Shown here in pieces: positions 35,211-43,905 of a DNA stretch of 64,000 nt (its first letter is position 1; each line of letters starts with the position of its first letter). The notes beneath the pieces were generated by a model, which was not told where the DNA came from, searched no databases, and saw nothing but the letters and a program-made list of their open reading frames with translations. The translations under genes were made by a program, and so were the position numbers. The stretch lies in assembly GCA_049334165.1 (NCBI GenBank), contig JBEGHD010000010.1; one strand, 5' to 3'. The stretch comes from JBEGHD01 sp049334165 (GTDB lineage: Bacteria > Bacteroidota > Bacteroidia > Flavobacteriales_D > Sanyastnellaceae).

Positions 35211-36326
35211 CTACAAAAAAGATTTAAAGATTCTCTCCAATCGCTTCGACTCATTTTCCCAATTGAATTCATTGGCAGCACGCTGCAAATTTTGCTTCCA
35301 TTGCTTGTAGCGAGCTTCGTTAGAAAAGCACTCTTTCACTTTTAAAGCGATTTCTTGAGGATCGTGCGAGTCGATCATCATCCCAATATCATATTGGTTG
35401 TGAACGCGAACGAGCTCCTTGAGTCGAGAAGTTAGAACAGGAACTCCGGCCTGGATGTAATCGAAGAGCTTGTTGGGCAAACTGAACTTGTAATTCAGGT
35501 GCACCGGTTTGTCGAGGGAAATACCCAGGTCGACAACCGATGTATATTTCTGAAGCACTTCAAATGGCTGCTTGTCCAACAGCATGATTTTATCCTGAAG
35601 GCCTTTCTCTTCGCGAATTTGGCGAACGGTCTCTTTTTCTGTGCCAGAACCGATGATCAAAAACAAGACTCCTTCGAGGTGCTCCATGGCCAAGGCCATC
35701 TCTTTCGCTCCACGATCCGGATCGATAAATGCTCCCTGAAGCAGAACAATCTTTTTATCCTCAGGCAAGCCGAGTTCTTTTCTGGTTGACGAAATCTGCT
35801 CAGTTCGTTTGGGCGGCATGTTTCGAACTACTTTCACAGGGGCATCGTACTCATCGCGATAAATCTTGGCGATCGATTCGTTGACTGTGTAAACGTGGCG
35901 GAGCTTCGGGAAAATCCATTTCTCAAGCGTCTTCCAGACTTTCTTAGGAAACGGACGCCCTGTGAGTCCTTCGGCTTCGGTAAAGTATTCGTGACTGTCG
36001 TAGACAATTTCCTTCCCTTTCAGTTTGGCCACCAGAAAACCGGTCGGAAGTGTGTCGAGATCATTACACAAAATAATGTCCTGATTGGAAAACAGCAGAT
36101 GGAAAAACAATCTGAAGTTGAACGCTGCGTAGAACAGCGCACCGCTTTTGAAAAGCATCCCAAAGCGGTGGGTTTTGTACGGACGATCGATCGGCTTGCT
36201 GTCGGGCAGTTTTCTCCCAACAAGCTTAATCTCAAAGCCCATGCTCTGAAGAGTGTCACAAGTTTTCTTTACTCGCTGATCGAAAGTCAGATCGTTAGAA
36301 ACACAGACGCTGATGGTTTTCATCAT
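35211..36326 (-). CDS. Glycosyltransferase, GT-B fold (GT4-like)
   Basis: This 371-residue protein has the GT-B layout. The N-terminal acceptor domain opens with SVCVSNDLTFDQRVKK, a form common in Bacteroidota glycosyltransferases, and contains YDSHEYFTEAEGL. The C-terminal donor domain begins near residue 185 (KKIVLLQGAFIDPDRGAKEM) and has FLIIGSGTEKE and KLFDYIQAGVPVLTS, which replaces the usual E-x7-E loop. It probably adds a sugar to a lipid-linked or surface glycan. It overlaps the exonuclease gene by 4 bases (ATGA arrangement), so the two are translationally coupled. A 154-base gap separates it from the kinase. Confidence 0.87.
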   Translation of the reverse strand: MMKTISVCVSNDLTFDQRVKKTCDTLQSMGFEIKLVGRKLPDSKPIDRPYKTHRFGMLFKSGALFYAAFNFRLFFHLLFSNQDIILCNDLDTLPTGFLVAKLKGKEIVYDSHEYFTEAEGLTGRPFPKKVWKTLEKWIFPKLRHVYTVNESIAKIYRDEYDAPVKVVRNMPPKRTEQISSTRKELGLPEDKKIVLLQGAFIDPDRGAKEMALAMEHLEGVLFLIIGSGTEKETVRQIREEKGLQDKIMLLDKQPFEVLQKYTSVVDLGISLDKPVHLNYKFSLPNKLFDYIQAGVPVLTSRLKELVRVHNQYDIGMMIDSHDPQEIALKVKECFSNEARYKQWKQNLQRAANEFNWENESKRLERIFKSFL

Positions 36327-37147
36327 CCCATAGAGTTGCGGACGTCAGTCAGCACTTTTTTGGTGTAGAGTGGAAAATCACCTTGCATCATCCAGCCGTA
36401 GTAACCCGGAGCCTCCTGGAGTACATCTTTTACTTTTCTGCCTTTGTACTTTCCAAAGTTGAAACAGACTTCGTCTTCGTCATCGTAAACTAGCCTTCCC
36501 ATCAAGTCTGCATTGTTGTGATGCTGGAAGAATTCGTGAATCTTTTCCATGTCGTTCACCACTGGCTTCACAACATTTCCTTCTTTGTCTTTCACTTCAG
36601 TGTCTTCATAGCGCTCGAGCATAGCTTTAAAAATCTCGTAAGTCGCCATCGTGTCCGGCAGCGCTTCGTGGGCATCTGGCAATTCTTTACCACAGTAAAA
36701 TTTGTAACCGGCTTCGAGTGTGCGTTTTTCCATCAGGTGAAAAATGACCTGGACATCCACAAGGTTGCGGTCTTTGACATTGAAGTCGATTCCAACACGC
36801 AAAAATTCTTCTGCCAGGAGCGGAATGTCGAATCGGTTGGAGTTAAAACCTCCCAAATCGCAGTCGTGCAAAAACTTAAATAGCCCCTTTGAGATTTGCT
36901 TGAAAGTTGGGGCGTCTTTCACGTCTTCGTCATAAATTCCATGAACCATACTCGACTCCGTGGAAATCGGCATTTCTGGATTAATCAGAATTCGATTTTC
37001 CGATCCAGGATTTTCGGGTTTACTGTGAATGGTGCCGTCTGGCATCACTTTCACCACGGCCAACTCCACAATTCTGTCGGTTGCTACGTTGGTTCCTGTT
37101 GTTTCGAGATCGAAAAATGCCAGAGGTCTTTTGAGGTTTAACTTCAT
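36323..37147 (-). CDS. DEDDh 3'-5' exonuclease (DnaQ/ExoX-like)
   Basis: The 274-residue protein has the exonuclease motifs in order: FFDLETTGTN (Asp and Glu of ExoI), GGFNSNRFDIPLLAEEF (ExoII Asp) and DAHEALPDTMATYEI (ExoIII His and Asp, hence DEDDh). The C-terminal 45 residues (FNFGKYKGRKVKDVL, then YYGWMMQGDFP) form the short domain found at the end of ExoX-like enzymes. It should degrade single-stranded DNA or RNA 3' ends, in repair rather than as a polymerase subunit; no polymerase gene is nearby. It heads a transcript that includes the downstream glycosyltransferase. Confidence 0.92.
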   Translation of the reverse strand: MKLNLKRPLAFFDLETTGTNVATDRIVELAVVKVMPDGTIHSKPENPGSENRILINPEMPISTESSMVHGIYDEDVKDAPTFKQISKGLFKFLHDCDLGGFNSNRFDIPLLAEEFLRVGIDFNVKDRNLVDVQVIFHLMEKRTLEAGYKFYCGKELPDAHEALPDTMATYEIFKAMLERYEDTEVKDKEGNVVKPVVNDMEKIHEFFQHHNNADLMGRLVYDDEDEVCFNFGKYKGRKVKDVLQEAPGYYGWMMQGDFPLYTKKVLTDVRNSMG

Positions 37148-37304
37148 GCTGCTAAATGGGTGTTTGTCACCTGTTTGAATTGGGTCGCTTTAAATGAGGG
37201 TGCTAAGTAAAAAATAATTTCGCAGCTGCGAGCGTTTTAAGCACAAGTAGAGTAGTAGGTTTTCAATTTGACGAAAGTTGAATTGACCTCAATTAGCAGA
37301 ACAG

Positions 37305-37336
37305 AAAGCCCGGACATGCTCAGCATCGTCCGGGCT
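37305..37336 (-). terminator. Strong hairpin terminator after the PorE-like gene
   Basis: AAAGCCCGGAC pairs with GTCCGGGCTTT, and the loop itself folds (ATGCT-C-AGCAT), giving a stem of about 16 bp. T-rich sequence follows on the plus side and TTTCTGTT on the minus side. It lies between two minus-strand genes, so its role is to end the upstream transcript. Confidence 0.8.
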
Positions 37337-37344
37337 TTTTGATT

Positions 37345-39528
37345 TTACTTGGCAGTGACTTTTATGTACTGAAACCTTTCGTACACTTTGCGATTCTCGT
37401 TCACATCGTTGTTGTAGTTGGGCCCCTGAACACTGGCCTTAAGCTCTTCAAAACGGATGGCACTCTCTGGCACACCAGCTTCCTTAAGCTTTTGAGAAAT
37501 AATTTTCTTGGCATTCTGAGCGCGGCTCATCGCTAGCTCGTAGTTGCTCGCGTAGTCCGAAGTTGGGACTTTCGAGGCGCTACCTTCGATTGTGATGATC
37601 ACCATCCGGTCGTTTTCAGTAATCTCTTTCACCGAGTTTACGAATTGTCTGAAGTTCGCATCGTTCCCTTCAAAAGTATTGTGAGCGTAGTTGAATCGTC
37701 TGCTGAAAGTAACTTCAAACTCTGAGAGTTCATCGATGCCGATTTCTTCCTCCTCTTCAGACTCCACTACTTCAACTTCTGCAGTTTCGGCTTCTGATTC
37801 TTCGGTCTCATCAGTCTCTTTGTCTTCCTCTTTTTCATCCATTGCTTCTGCCGCACCTTCGTCTGTCTCAAGCTCCAGTCCGGTGTTTGGCTCTGCACCG
37901 TTCACATAAACCGGTTGCAGAAAAACCTCTTTCTTCAACTCTCTGTAGTTCGAATTGCAAGGAAGTTCCATTTCTTCTGAACTCACAACGTTGCCATTGG
38001 CAAAATACTCGAGTCTGTATTTTTTACATGGAGGAAGTATGGCCACGTAGCCGCCATCGCGCTGTCGAGGATTGTAATCAAAAACCTCGTTCGTCTCCAG
38101 ATCGGTAACCTGCAAGCTCGCATCAGGTGGAAGCGACTCGCCCTCAGGAGCATAAATAAATCCTTTGAGAACAGTGAAATTCGCTTCGATGTCAAGGTTC
38201 GGCAAGTCGATAGAGTAAATATCTTTCAGTCCGAATCCACCTTCTTTACGAGACGAATAATAGGCCCGACTTCCATCAGCTGTTGGTGAAAAAAAGAGGT
38301 CATCATCTGCAGTATTCAGTGGATAGCCAATATTTTCCGGCTTGCTCCACTCTCCGTCTGTTCCCAGTGAAGAGTAAAAAATATCAAAGCCTCCCATGCT
38401 TTTGTGCCCATTCGAAGAGAAGTAAAGTGTTTTGCCATCGGGAGCGATGTACACCGCGTCTTCTTCGTAAGGCGTGTTGATCGACTGGCCCAGGTTGAGC
38501 GGTTTGCTCCAATCACCCGTTGGAAGAGTTGTAACTCTGTAAATGTCTCTTCCACCCTGTCCGCCTTCACGATTAGACACAAAGAAGATTGTTTCTTCAT
38601 CTGCAGTCATAGAAGCGTGCGATTCCCAGGCATCGGAGTTGATCATGGGGTTGAGCGGTTCTGGTTCGCTCCAGGTTTCTCCCACGAGCTCCGAAATGAA
38701 TAAGTCTCCATTTCCCGAATCGTCAAAATAAATAATGAGTTTTTGACCATCCGGACTCACGCTCACCGTTGCTGAGTGCGCGTTTTGTTTATTAATGTTC
38801 AACAATTCGGGCTTTTGCCACTCTCCTGCCCTGTTTCTGTAAGAAACGTAAATATCTTCGTAGACCAGCGGTGTGGATCGAGGTCCCTGGAATACATTAG
38901 AACTGTCATCTCTCACACGTGTAGAAGTGAAGAAAAGTGCATTCTCATCGATTGAAATGACTGGGCTGTGTTCTTCAAAGCGAGAGTTAACAATCGGTCC
39001 CAGAGTGTTGATTCCAAACTCACGTGGATTGGCAACTAATTTCTTAGCCACCTTGCACATCGCTATCTGGTGCTCGGCCTCAGCAAAGAGGTGGTGCTTT
39101 CTCTTTACTCGTTTCTTGAACTCTTCAAAAATGTCGATTGCCCTATCTAGTTGATAATTGAGGTGCAGCGAATGCCCGAGATAGTAAAGCGTCTCCACTG
39201 GTGCTGTCTCCTCCTTCGGTTCGTAAGGGTCGTAGTTCTTCGACATCTCAATTTCCGCGGCCTTCTCAAGGTATTTGAGCGCCTTGTCCTTATCGGTAGC
39301 CGTCTGCAAGTAGCAGTAGCCCAACTTAAAGTTGAGATTGGCGTTTTCGGGATTTGCCTTCACCAGGTCAAGCCATATTTGGATAGACTCTCTCCAGAGC
39401 CCTTCCTCCATTAGTTGATTGGCCTCAGTAAACTGGTCTCCAAAGTTGTTGGGAGCAGCATTTGCGTGCTGAGGTGAGGCAAAATAAAGCGCAAAAAACA
39501 GTAGTAATAATGGTCTAAGGTGCGTCAT
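37345..39528 (-). CDS. PorE-like OmpA-family protein (TPR, PD40 propeller, OmpA_C)
   Basis: The 727-residue protein has a signal peptide (about residues 1-24), TPR-like helices (about 30-150) and a PD40/WD40-like beta-propeller (about 185-440, with repeats such as DGKTLYFSSNGHKSMGGFDIFYS). A carboxypeptidase-regulatory-like segment (about 455-545) is followed by a roughly 50-residue Glu-rich linker and an OmpA_C-like domain (about 590-727, NYELAMSRAQNAKKII). This order matches PorE of the type IX secretion system, which binds peptidoglycan and helps anchor the machinery. Unlike PorE it shows no lipobox, and Bacteroidota carry several such paralogues, so a T9SS role is inferred only. The OmpA_C domain lacks the canonical GHTDxxG sequence, reading EGSASKVPTSD. 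Confidence 0.85.
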   Translation of the reverse strand: MTHLRPLLLLFFALYFASPQHANAAPNNFGDQFTEANQLMEEGLWRESIQIWLDLVKANPENANLNFKLGYCYLQTATDKDKALKYLEKAAEIEMSKNYDPYEPKEETAPVETLYYLGHSLHLNYQLDRAIDIFEEFKKRVKRKHHLFAEAEHQIAMCKVAKKLVANPREFGINTLGPIVNSRFEEHSPVISIDENALFFTSTRVRDDSSNVFQGPRSTPLVYEDIYVSYRNRAGEWQKPELLNINKQNAHSATVSVSPDGQKLIIYFDDSGNGDLFISELVGETWSEPEPLNPMINSDAWESHASMTADEETIFFVSNREGGQGGRDIYRVTTLPTGDWSKPLNLGQSINTPYEEDAVYIAPDGKTLYFSSNGHKSMGGFDIFYSSLGTDGEWSKPENIGYPLNTADDDLFFSPTADGSRAYYSSRKEGGFGLKDIYSIDLPNLDIEANFTVLKGFIYAPEGESLPPDASLQVTDLETNEVFDYNPRQRDGGYVAILPPCKKYRLEYFANGNVVSSEEMELPCNSNYRELKKEVFLQPVYVNGAEPNTGLELETDEGAAEAMDEKEEDKETDETEESEAETAEVEVVESEEEEEIGIDELSEFEVTFSRRFNYAHNTFEGNDANFRQFVNSVKEITENDRMVIITIEGSASKVPTSDYASNYELAMSRAQNAKKIISQKLKEAGVPESAIRFEELKASVQGPNYNNDVNENRKVYERFQYIKVTAK

Positions 39529-39629
39529 GGATGATTAAGATTTCCTAACGCGATAAAATTAAACCTTTACCACTGAATTTCAAAAGGTAACTTCGGAAAT
39601 AGATTTCGAAACTATCTCGAACTCAAGCA

Positions 39630-41003
39630 CTAAATTTCTCTGTTCGGATCGAAGCTCTCGAGAATATCGGCTACTTTTTTCACAAAAGTTCCACCCAACA
39701 TTCCGTCAACCACGCGGTGATCGTAAGAATGAGAAAGGAACATCATGTGTCGGATTCCGATGAAATCACCTTCTTCTGTCTCAATTACAGCTGGCTTTTT
39801 GCGTATAGCTCCAACGGCCATAATCGCTGCCTGAGGCTGATTGATGATTGGTGTTCCCATCACGTTTCCGAACGTACCAACATTAGTAAGGGTGTAAGTA
39901 CCTCCCTGAATTTCATCCGAAACAAGCTTGTTTTCGCGAGCTCTTCCGGCAAGGTCGTTCACCTTCTTTGTGAGGCCAAGCAGGTTGTACTGATCAGCAT
40001 CGTGAATTACAGGAACGATCAAGTTACCAGTTGGCAAAGCTGCTGCCATTCCGATATTGATGTGCTTGCGCTTGATAATGTTTTTACCGTCAACAGAAAC
40101 GTTCACTCCCGGGAGTTCTTTAATTGCTTTGGCGAGTGCCTCAATGAAAATAGGCGTGAACGTCATTTTTTCACCTTCGCGCTTCTGGAATTCACCTTTG
40201 ATTTTGTTTCTCCAGTTGACGATGTTGGTCACATCGGCTTCCACGAAAGAGGTTACGTGCGGAGAAGTGTGCTTGCTGTCCACCATGTGGTCGGCAATCA
40301 TTTTGCGCATGCGGTCCATCTCAACGATTTCATCGTCTGGTCCAACTGAAACTTTGGATGTTCCTGACTGACCTTTAACTGATGGCTTTGGAGCAGCTGC
40401 ACTAGCAGCCTGTCCGTTTGAAGATGGAGCCGGAGCGGCTTTTTCTTCTTTTTTGGTTGGTGCCGGTGCGCCACCAGCTTTGCGATTTTCAACGTAAGAA
40501 AGCATGTCGTCTTTGGTTACACGACCGTCTTTACCGCTGCCGTCAACTTTTTCAAGCTCGTCCATTGAGATGCCTTCTTCTTTGGCGATGTTTCTCACGA
40601 GTGGTGAGTAAAATCTTCCTGACGGGCCAGTTTTTTCAACACCTTCGGAAAGCGGTGCAGAAACAGTTTCGAGCACTTCTTCGGCTGGTTCTTCTTCTTC
40701 AACTGCCGGAGTTGCTCCTGCAGCAGCTGCATTCGAACCAGAGCCAGAGCTGTCGCCTTCTCCCTCTACCTCTATCATTGCTATCACTTCGCCTACCTGA
40801 ACCACATCATCTTCATTTGCCATGCGCTTCACGAGCACTCCGTCTTCTGGGGCGGGCACTTCCGAGTCAACTTTGTCGGTGGCAATTTCTACAATCGGTT
40901 CATCAGCTTCAATGGTATCACCTTCTTCTTTGAGCCACTTTACGATGGTGGCTTCGGCAACACTTTCTCCCATTTTGGGCAATAGCAATTCTATCTGGGC
41001 CAT
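39630..41003 (-). CDS. Dihydrolipoyl acyltransferase (E2) of a 2-oxo acid dehydrogenase
   Basis: This 457-residue E2 has one N-terminal lipoyl domain (lipoylated Lys44 in EIATDKVDSEV) and an Ala/Glu/Pro-rich linker. A peripheral-subunit-binding domain follows (SPLVRNIAKEEGISMDELEKVDG), then a second flexible linker and the catalytic acyltransferase domain (about 230-457) with the active-site motif SHSYDHRVVDG. It transfers an acyl group from lipoyllysine to CoA. The single lipoyl domain and motif set fit the branched-chain or 2-oxoglutarate type better than the pyruvate type. E1 and E3 are not adjacent. A good -7 box lies 29 bases upstream. Confidence 0.93.
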   Translation of the reverse strand: MAQIELLLPKMGESVAEATIVKWLKEEGDTIEADEPIVEIATDKVDSEVPAPEDGVLVKRMANEDDVVQVGEVIAMIEVEGEGDSSGSGSNAAAAGATPAVEEEEPAEEVLETVSAPLSEGVEKTGPSGRFYSPLVRNIAKEEGISMDELEKVDGSGKDGRVTKDDMLSYVENRKAGGAPAPTKKEEKAAPAPSSNGQAASAAAPKPSVKGQSGTSKVSVGPDDEIVEMDRMRKMIADHMVDSKHTSPHVTSFVEADVTNIVNWRNKIKGEFQKREGEKMTFTPIFIEALAKAIKELPGVNVSVDGKNIIKRKHINIGMAAALPTGNLIVPVIHDADQYNLLGLTKKVNDLAGRARENKLVSDEIQGGTYTLTNVGTFGNVMGTPIINQPQAAIMAVGAIRKKPAVIETEEGDFIGIRHMMFLSHSYDHRVVDGMLGGTFVKKVADILESFDPNREI

Positions 41004-41031
41004 ACTCTTCTGGAATGTTTTTTTGGGTGCA

Positions 41032-41039
41032 CAAAATTA
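41032..41039 (-). promoter_or_regulatory. -7 box upstream of the E2 gene
   Basis: TAATTTTG on the minus strand matches TAnnTTTG, 29 bases from the ATG at 41003. A TTG about 22 bases further upstream is a possible -33 element. Confidence 0.5.
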
Positions 41040-41111
41040 AACGAAAAATTGGGACGGGCAACAGTGTTGACGACCTGAAAAGAAGACAAACGAGGTTGCA
41101 AAAAGTTGAAA

Positions 41112-43058
41112 TCAGCTTCCCAGAGAAGCGATGTTTTTGAAGATCACATTGATGTCGTTACCTACTCTGTAATCCCTTGCGTAAACAAGGTTGAGCTTTT
41201 GCCTGGTTTCGGAATTCAGCTCGCTAGGGTGAATTCTGGACACCGGAGGAAGCACTCCATTTTTGATTTTAGGTAGCTTTTGGCCAGAGGCCTCATCGCT
41301 GAAAAACCCTACCCAGGTCTTTTTACCGAGCAAAACTGAAAAGCAATTCGCGAAGAAGCCAGCTTTCTTTCTCACCCACCAAACGAGCAACGGACTGGTG
41401 ATGATGAAAAGTAAGGCCAGCGTGAAATCCAGCAAGCGTTTGTTTCGCTGGTTGACGGTCTTCGAAACAGAGTTGACATCGAGGATAAAAAGGTCTGCAC
41501 TCGACTCGATGGAATTGCTGCCTATGATGAAAAGACTTTCGGGAGGAGCGATTTTGAAGTCGGTCTTGCGGCTATCGAGACTGCTCATCGCCCCAATAAT
41601 CTCACGGGAGCTCACATCTTTGGCGCAAAATATAACCTCATCAATGTTGTAGATTCTCAAAACCTCGTTGAGTTGACTGAGTGTTCCGTTGTAAAACTCC
41701 TCATCGCTAATGTCCTCCGGACTGAGAAAAGCTGTAAACCCTACCTGAGATTGAGTTTGTGAGAGAAGGTTTTGCACTCGTTCAATTTCACTTTTTGAAC
41801 CAACGATTACAAAACGCTTTTTTCGAGCTCTGCTAAATGCGTAGCGCTTTGGACCAATAAAATGTAGCAAACTGCGAACAATTAAAAACTCCAGTAGTGC
41901 CAGGCCAGTCCCGATCAGAATCAGTGCCCGGGAGAATCGGTAATCCTCGGGCAAGAGCGAGTAGCCGATGAGGATCACAGCAGAACCAATGGCAATTCCT
42001 CTAATAATTTTCTTCCAACTGAAGGGTCTGTCGTAGCCTCCACTAAAAAACACTGACAGCTGCCAAATGACCGCGTAAACTACAAATGCCACGCTCACCA
42101 TCTGTTCATCGTAATTTTTGTGCTGAGCTTCTTCGTAATAATTTTTGGCGAGTTCCATCAAACCAAAGATCAGCAGGAAATCGAGTACCGGAAGCCAAAC
42201 TCTCTTGACAAATCGATTGACAATGGCCACTCCTGCGCGCAGATAAATTGCCATGTTGATGAAAAACGAAAACAACTTTGCGTTTTTGGCGCTGAAATGT
42301 TTTTCGGCAAAAATCACCATCGCCCGGTAAAAAACGAAAACGTAATTAAGACTCCCTTTTTTAGTGCTTTCGCCTTTGTAGTGGATAATTCGCGTATCTG
42401 GGAAGTAGTAATTTTTGTAACCGCCCTGAGTGATGCGGTAAGACAAATCAATGTCTTCCCCGTACATAAAAAACGCCTCATCGAGAAGTCCCACTTTATC
42501 GAGCGCTTCTTTTCTCATCAGCATGAAAGCGCCCGAAAGCACATCGATTTCGTGCACTTCGTCTTTATCGAGGTAGCCGAGGTGGTATTGACTGAATTTT
42601 TTGGATTTCGGAAAAAGTGCCGAGAGACCAAAAATTTTGTAAAACGCCACAGCGGGAGTTGGCAAACCTCGCTTGCTTTCCGGCAAAAAATTTCCTTTCC
42701 CATCTACCATCTTCACTCCCAGCCCACCTGCATCGGGGTGCTCGTCCATAAAACTGACGACTTTCTGAAAGGTGTCTTCCTGAACCACGGTGTCGGGATT
42801 GAGCAGTAGAACGTACTCGCCTTCGGCCATTCTCATCGCCTGGTTGTTGGCTTTGGAAAAGCCGAGGTTCTCTTTGTTTTCGATTCTTTTAGCCCAGGGA
42901 AATTTTCGTTTCACCATAGCCATAGAGCCATCCACCGAATTGTTGTCCACCACAAATACTTCCACTTCCAAATCCTTAATGGATTTTTCAACAGAGTGCA
43001 GGCACTGCTCCAGAAAGTGCTCTACGTTGTAGTTGACAATTATTACAGAAAGCTTCAT
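41112..43058 (-). CDS. GT2 glycosyltransferase fused to a truncated phosphoglycosyltransferase-like membrane module
   Basis: The start is set at 43058 (MKLSVIIVNYN); a TTG start at 43079 would lie inside the -7 box. Residues 1-240 form a rhamnosyltransferase-like GT2 domain (VVDNNSVDGS, ENLGFSKANNQA, LLLNPDTVV, MYGEDIDLSYRI). About five transmembrane helices follow (about 260-405), then a Rossmann-like domain (RFVIVGSKSEIERVQ, about 413-545). The last part is KRLLDFTLALLFIITSPLL, the membrane helix that opens bacterial sugar transferases. Their catalytic core (the KFRSM region and Asp-Glu pair) is missing, and the sequence resumes at VLLGKKTWVGF and ends like the normal C-terminus (YARDYRVGNDINVI). 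So the GT2 half is probably active and the PGT-like half is a scaffold. Confidence 0.85.
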   Translation of the reverse strand: MKLSVIIVNYNVEHFLEQCLHSVEKSIKDLEVEVFVVDNNSVDGSMAMVKRKFPWAKRIENKENLGFSKANNQAMRMAEGEYVLLLNPDTVVQEDTFQKVVSFMDEHPDAGGLGVKMVDGKGNFLPESKRGLPTPAVAFYKIFGLSALFPKSKKFSQYHLGYLDKDEVHEIDVLSGAFMLMRKEALDKVGLLDEAFFMYGEDIDLSYRITQGGYKNYYFPDTRIIHYKGESTKKGSLNYVFVFYRAMVIFAEKHFSAKNAKLFSFFINMAIYLRAGVAIVNRFVKRVWLPVLDFLLIFGLMELAKNYYEEAQHKNYDEQMVSVAFVVYAVIWQLSVFFSGGYDRPFSWKKIIRGIAIGSAVILIGYSLLPEDYRFSRALILIGTGLALLEFLIVRSLLHFIGPKRYAFSRARKKRFVIVGSKSEIERVQNLLSQTQSQVGFTAFLSPEDISDEEFYNGTLSQLNEVLRIYNIDEVIFCAKDVSSREIIGAMSSLDSRKTDFKIAPPESLFIIGSNSIESSADLFILDVNSVSKTVNQRNKRLLDFTLALLFIITSPLLVWWVRKKAGFFANCFSVLLGKKTWVGFFSDEASGQKLPKIKNGVLPPVSRIHPSELNSETRQKLNLVYARDYRVGNDINVIFKNIASLGS

Positions 43059-43076
43059 TGACCGGATTGTTGACTG

Positions 43077-43084
43077 CAAACCTA
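43077..43084 (-). promoter_or_regulatory. -7 box that fixes the start of the GT2 fusion gene
   Basis: TAGGTTTG on the minus strand matches TAnnTTTG. Its position implies transcription from about 43072, giving a leader of about 14 bases before the ATG at 43058. Confidence 0.5.
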
Positions 43085-43145
43085 AGATTCAATTTTTAAA
43101 ATTGATCATTTAACCTCAACGTCAATTGGGCCAATGCATTTTTCA

Positions 43146-43766
43146 CTATTGCTTAGAAAGAGAGTTTTCGTAGGGTGTTCGATTTACGATTGACCTACCC
43201 AGGGTGACTTCATCAGCAAACTCGAGCTGATCGCCCATGGAAACTCCACGAGCGATACTCGAGAGTTTTACGCCCATTGGATCGAGTTTTTTAAACAGAT
43301 AAAAAGCTGTTGTTTCACCTTCCATAGTAGTGCTGAGCGCAAATATGACTTCATCCACTCCTTCGTCTTTCACCCTTTCGATGAGACTGTCGGCATGGAT
43401 GTCTCCAGGACCAATGCCGTCCATCGGAGAAATGATTCCACCCAGTACGTGATACTTACCTCTAAATTGCTGGGTACTTTCAATCGCCATCACATCGCGA
43501 ATGTCTTCGACCACGCAAACGAGTTTATCTTCTCGGTGAGGATTGCTGCAGATTGAGCAAATTTCTTCATCACTCAGGTTGTGACATTGCTTGCAGTAGT
43601 TGATATTTTCGCGAAGTCTCAGAAAAGCCCCGGCAAAACTCTCCACCTCGCTCTCATCGCGCTTTAGCAAGTTGAGAACCAACCGTAGCGCTGTTTTTCT
43701 TCCAACTCCTGGCAACGAAGCCATTTGATCTACGGCTTCTTCAATCAATTTTGACGAAAGATTCAT
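43146..43766 (-). CDS. recR: Recombination mediator RecR
   Basis: With the start at 43766 (MNLSSKLIEEAVDQ) the protein has 206 residues, the standard RecR length. It shows the HhH region (LPGVGRKTALRLVLNLL), the four-Cys zinc site (CKQCHNLSDEEICSIC) and the Toprim domain (LVCVVEDIRDVMAIE, YHVLGGIISPMDGIGP), followed by a Walker-like C-terminus with IARGVSMGDQLEFADE. It loads RecA at gaps together with RecO (and RecF where present). The open frame continues to 43784, but those six codons contain an exact TATCTTTG promoter element. Confidence 0.96.
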   Translation of the reverse strand: MNLSSKLIEEAVDQMASLPGVGRKTALRLVLNLLKRDESEVESFAGAFLRLRENINYCKQCHNLSDEEICSICSNPHREDKLVCVVEDIRDVMAIESTQQFRGKYHVLGGIISPMDGIGPGDIHADSLIERVKDEGVDEVIFALSTTMEGETTAFYLFKKLDPMGVKLSSIARGVSMGDQLEFADEVTLGRSIVNRTPYENSLSKQ

Positions 43767-43771
43767 GGAAG

Positions 43772-43779
43772 CAAAGATA
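43772..43779 (-). promoter_or_regulatory. -7 box directly before recR
   Basis: TATCTTTG on the minus strand, exact TAnnTTTG match, ends 5 bases before the recR ATG at 43766. Transcription would begin at or one base before the start codon. Confidence 0.45.
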
Positions 43780-43905
43780 ATCAAGTCTTATCGCTCAGCG
43801 CAGTTTCTCAACCCAATGAATTACCAAAAGACTGTGAACAATAATATTACCCGCTGAACTGAGTTTGTATCGAAATGCATTTTATTTGCGGTCAAACCGT
43901 TCTCA

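Noticed and set aside
35057..35281. Upstream extension of the PAS kinase frame
   Set aside because: It overlaps the coding 3' end of the glycosyltransferase gene and shows no domain; the kinase is more likely to start at 35056.
42120..42809. 229-residue plus-strand open frame inside the GT2 fusion gene
   Set aside because: It is the antisense of a conserved GT2 and membrane region and shows no recognisable domain.
43059..43079. TTG start for the GT2 fusion protein
   Set aside because: This start lies within a TAGGTTTG promoter element, and ATG 43058 begins exactly with the GT2 consensus.
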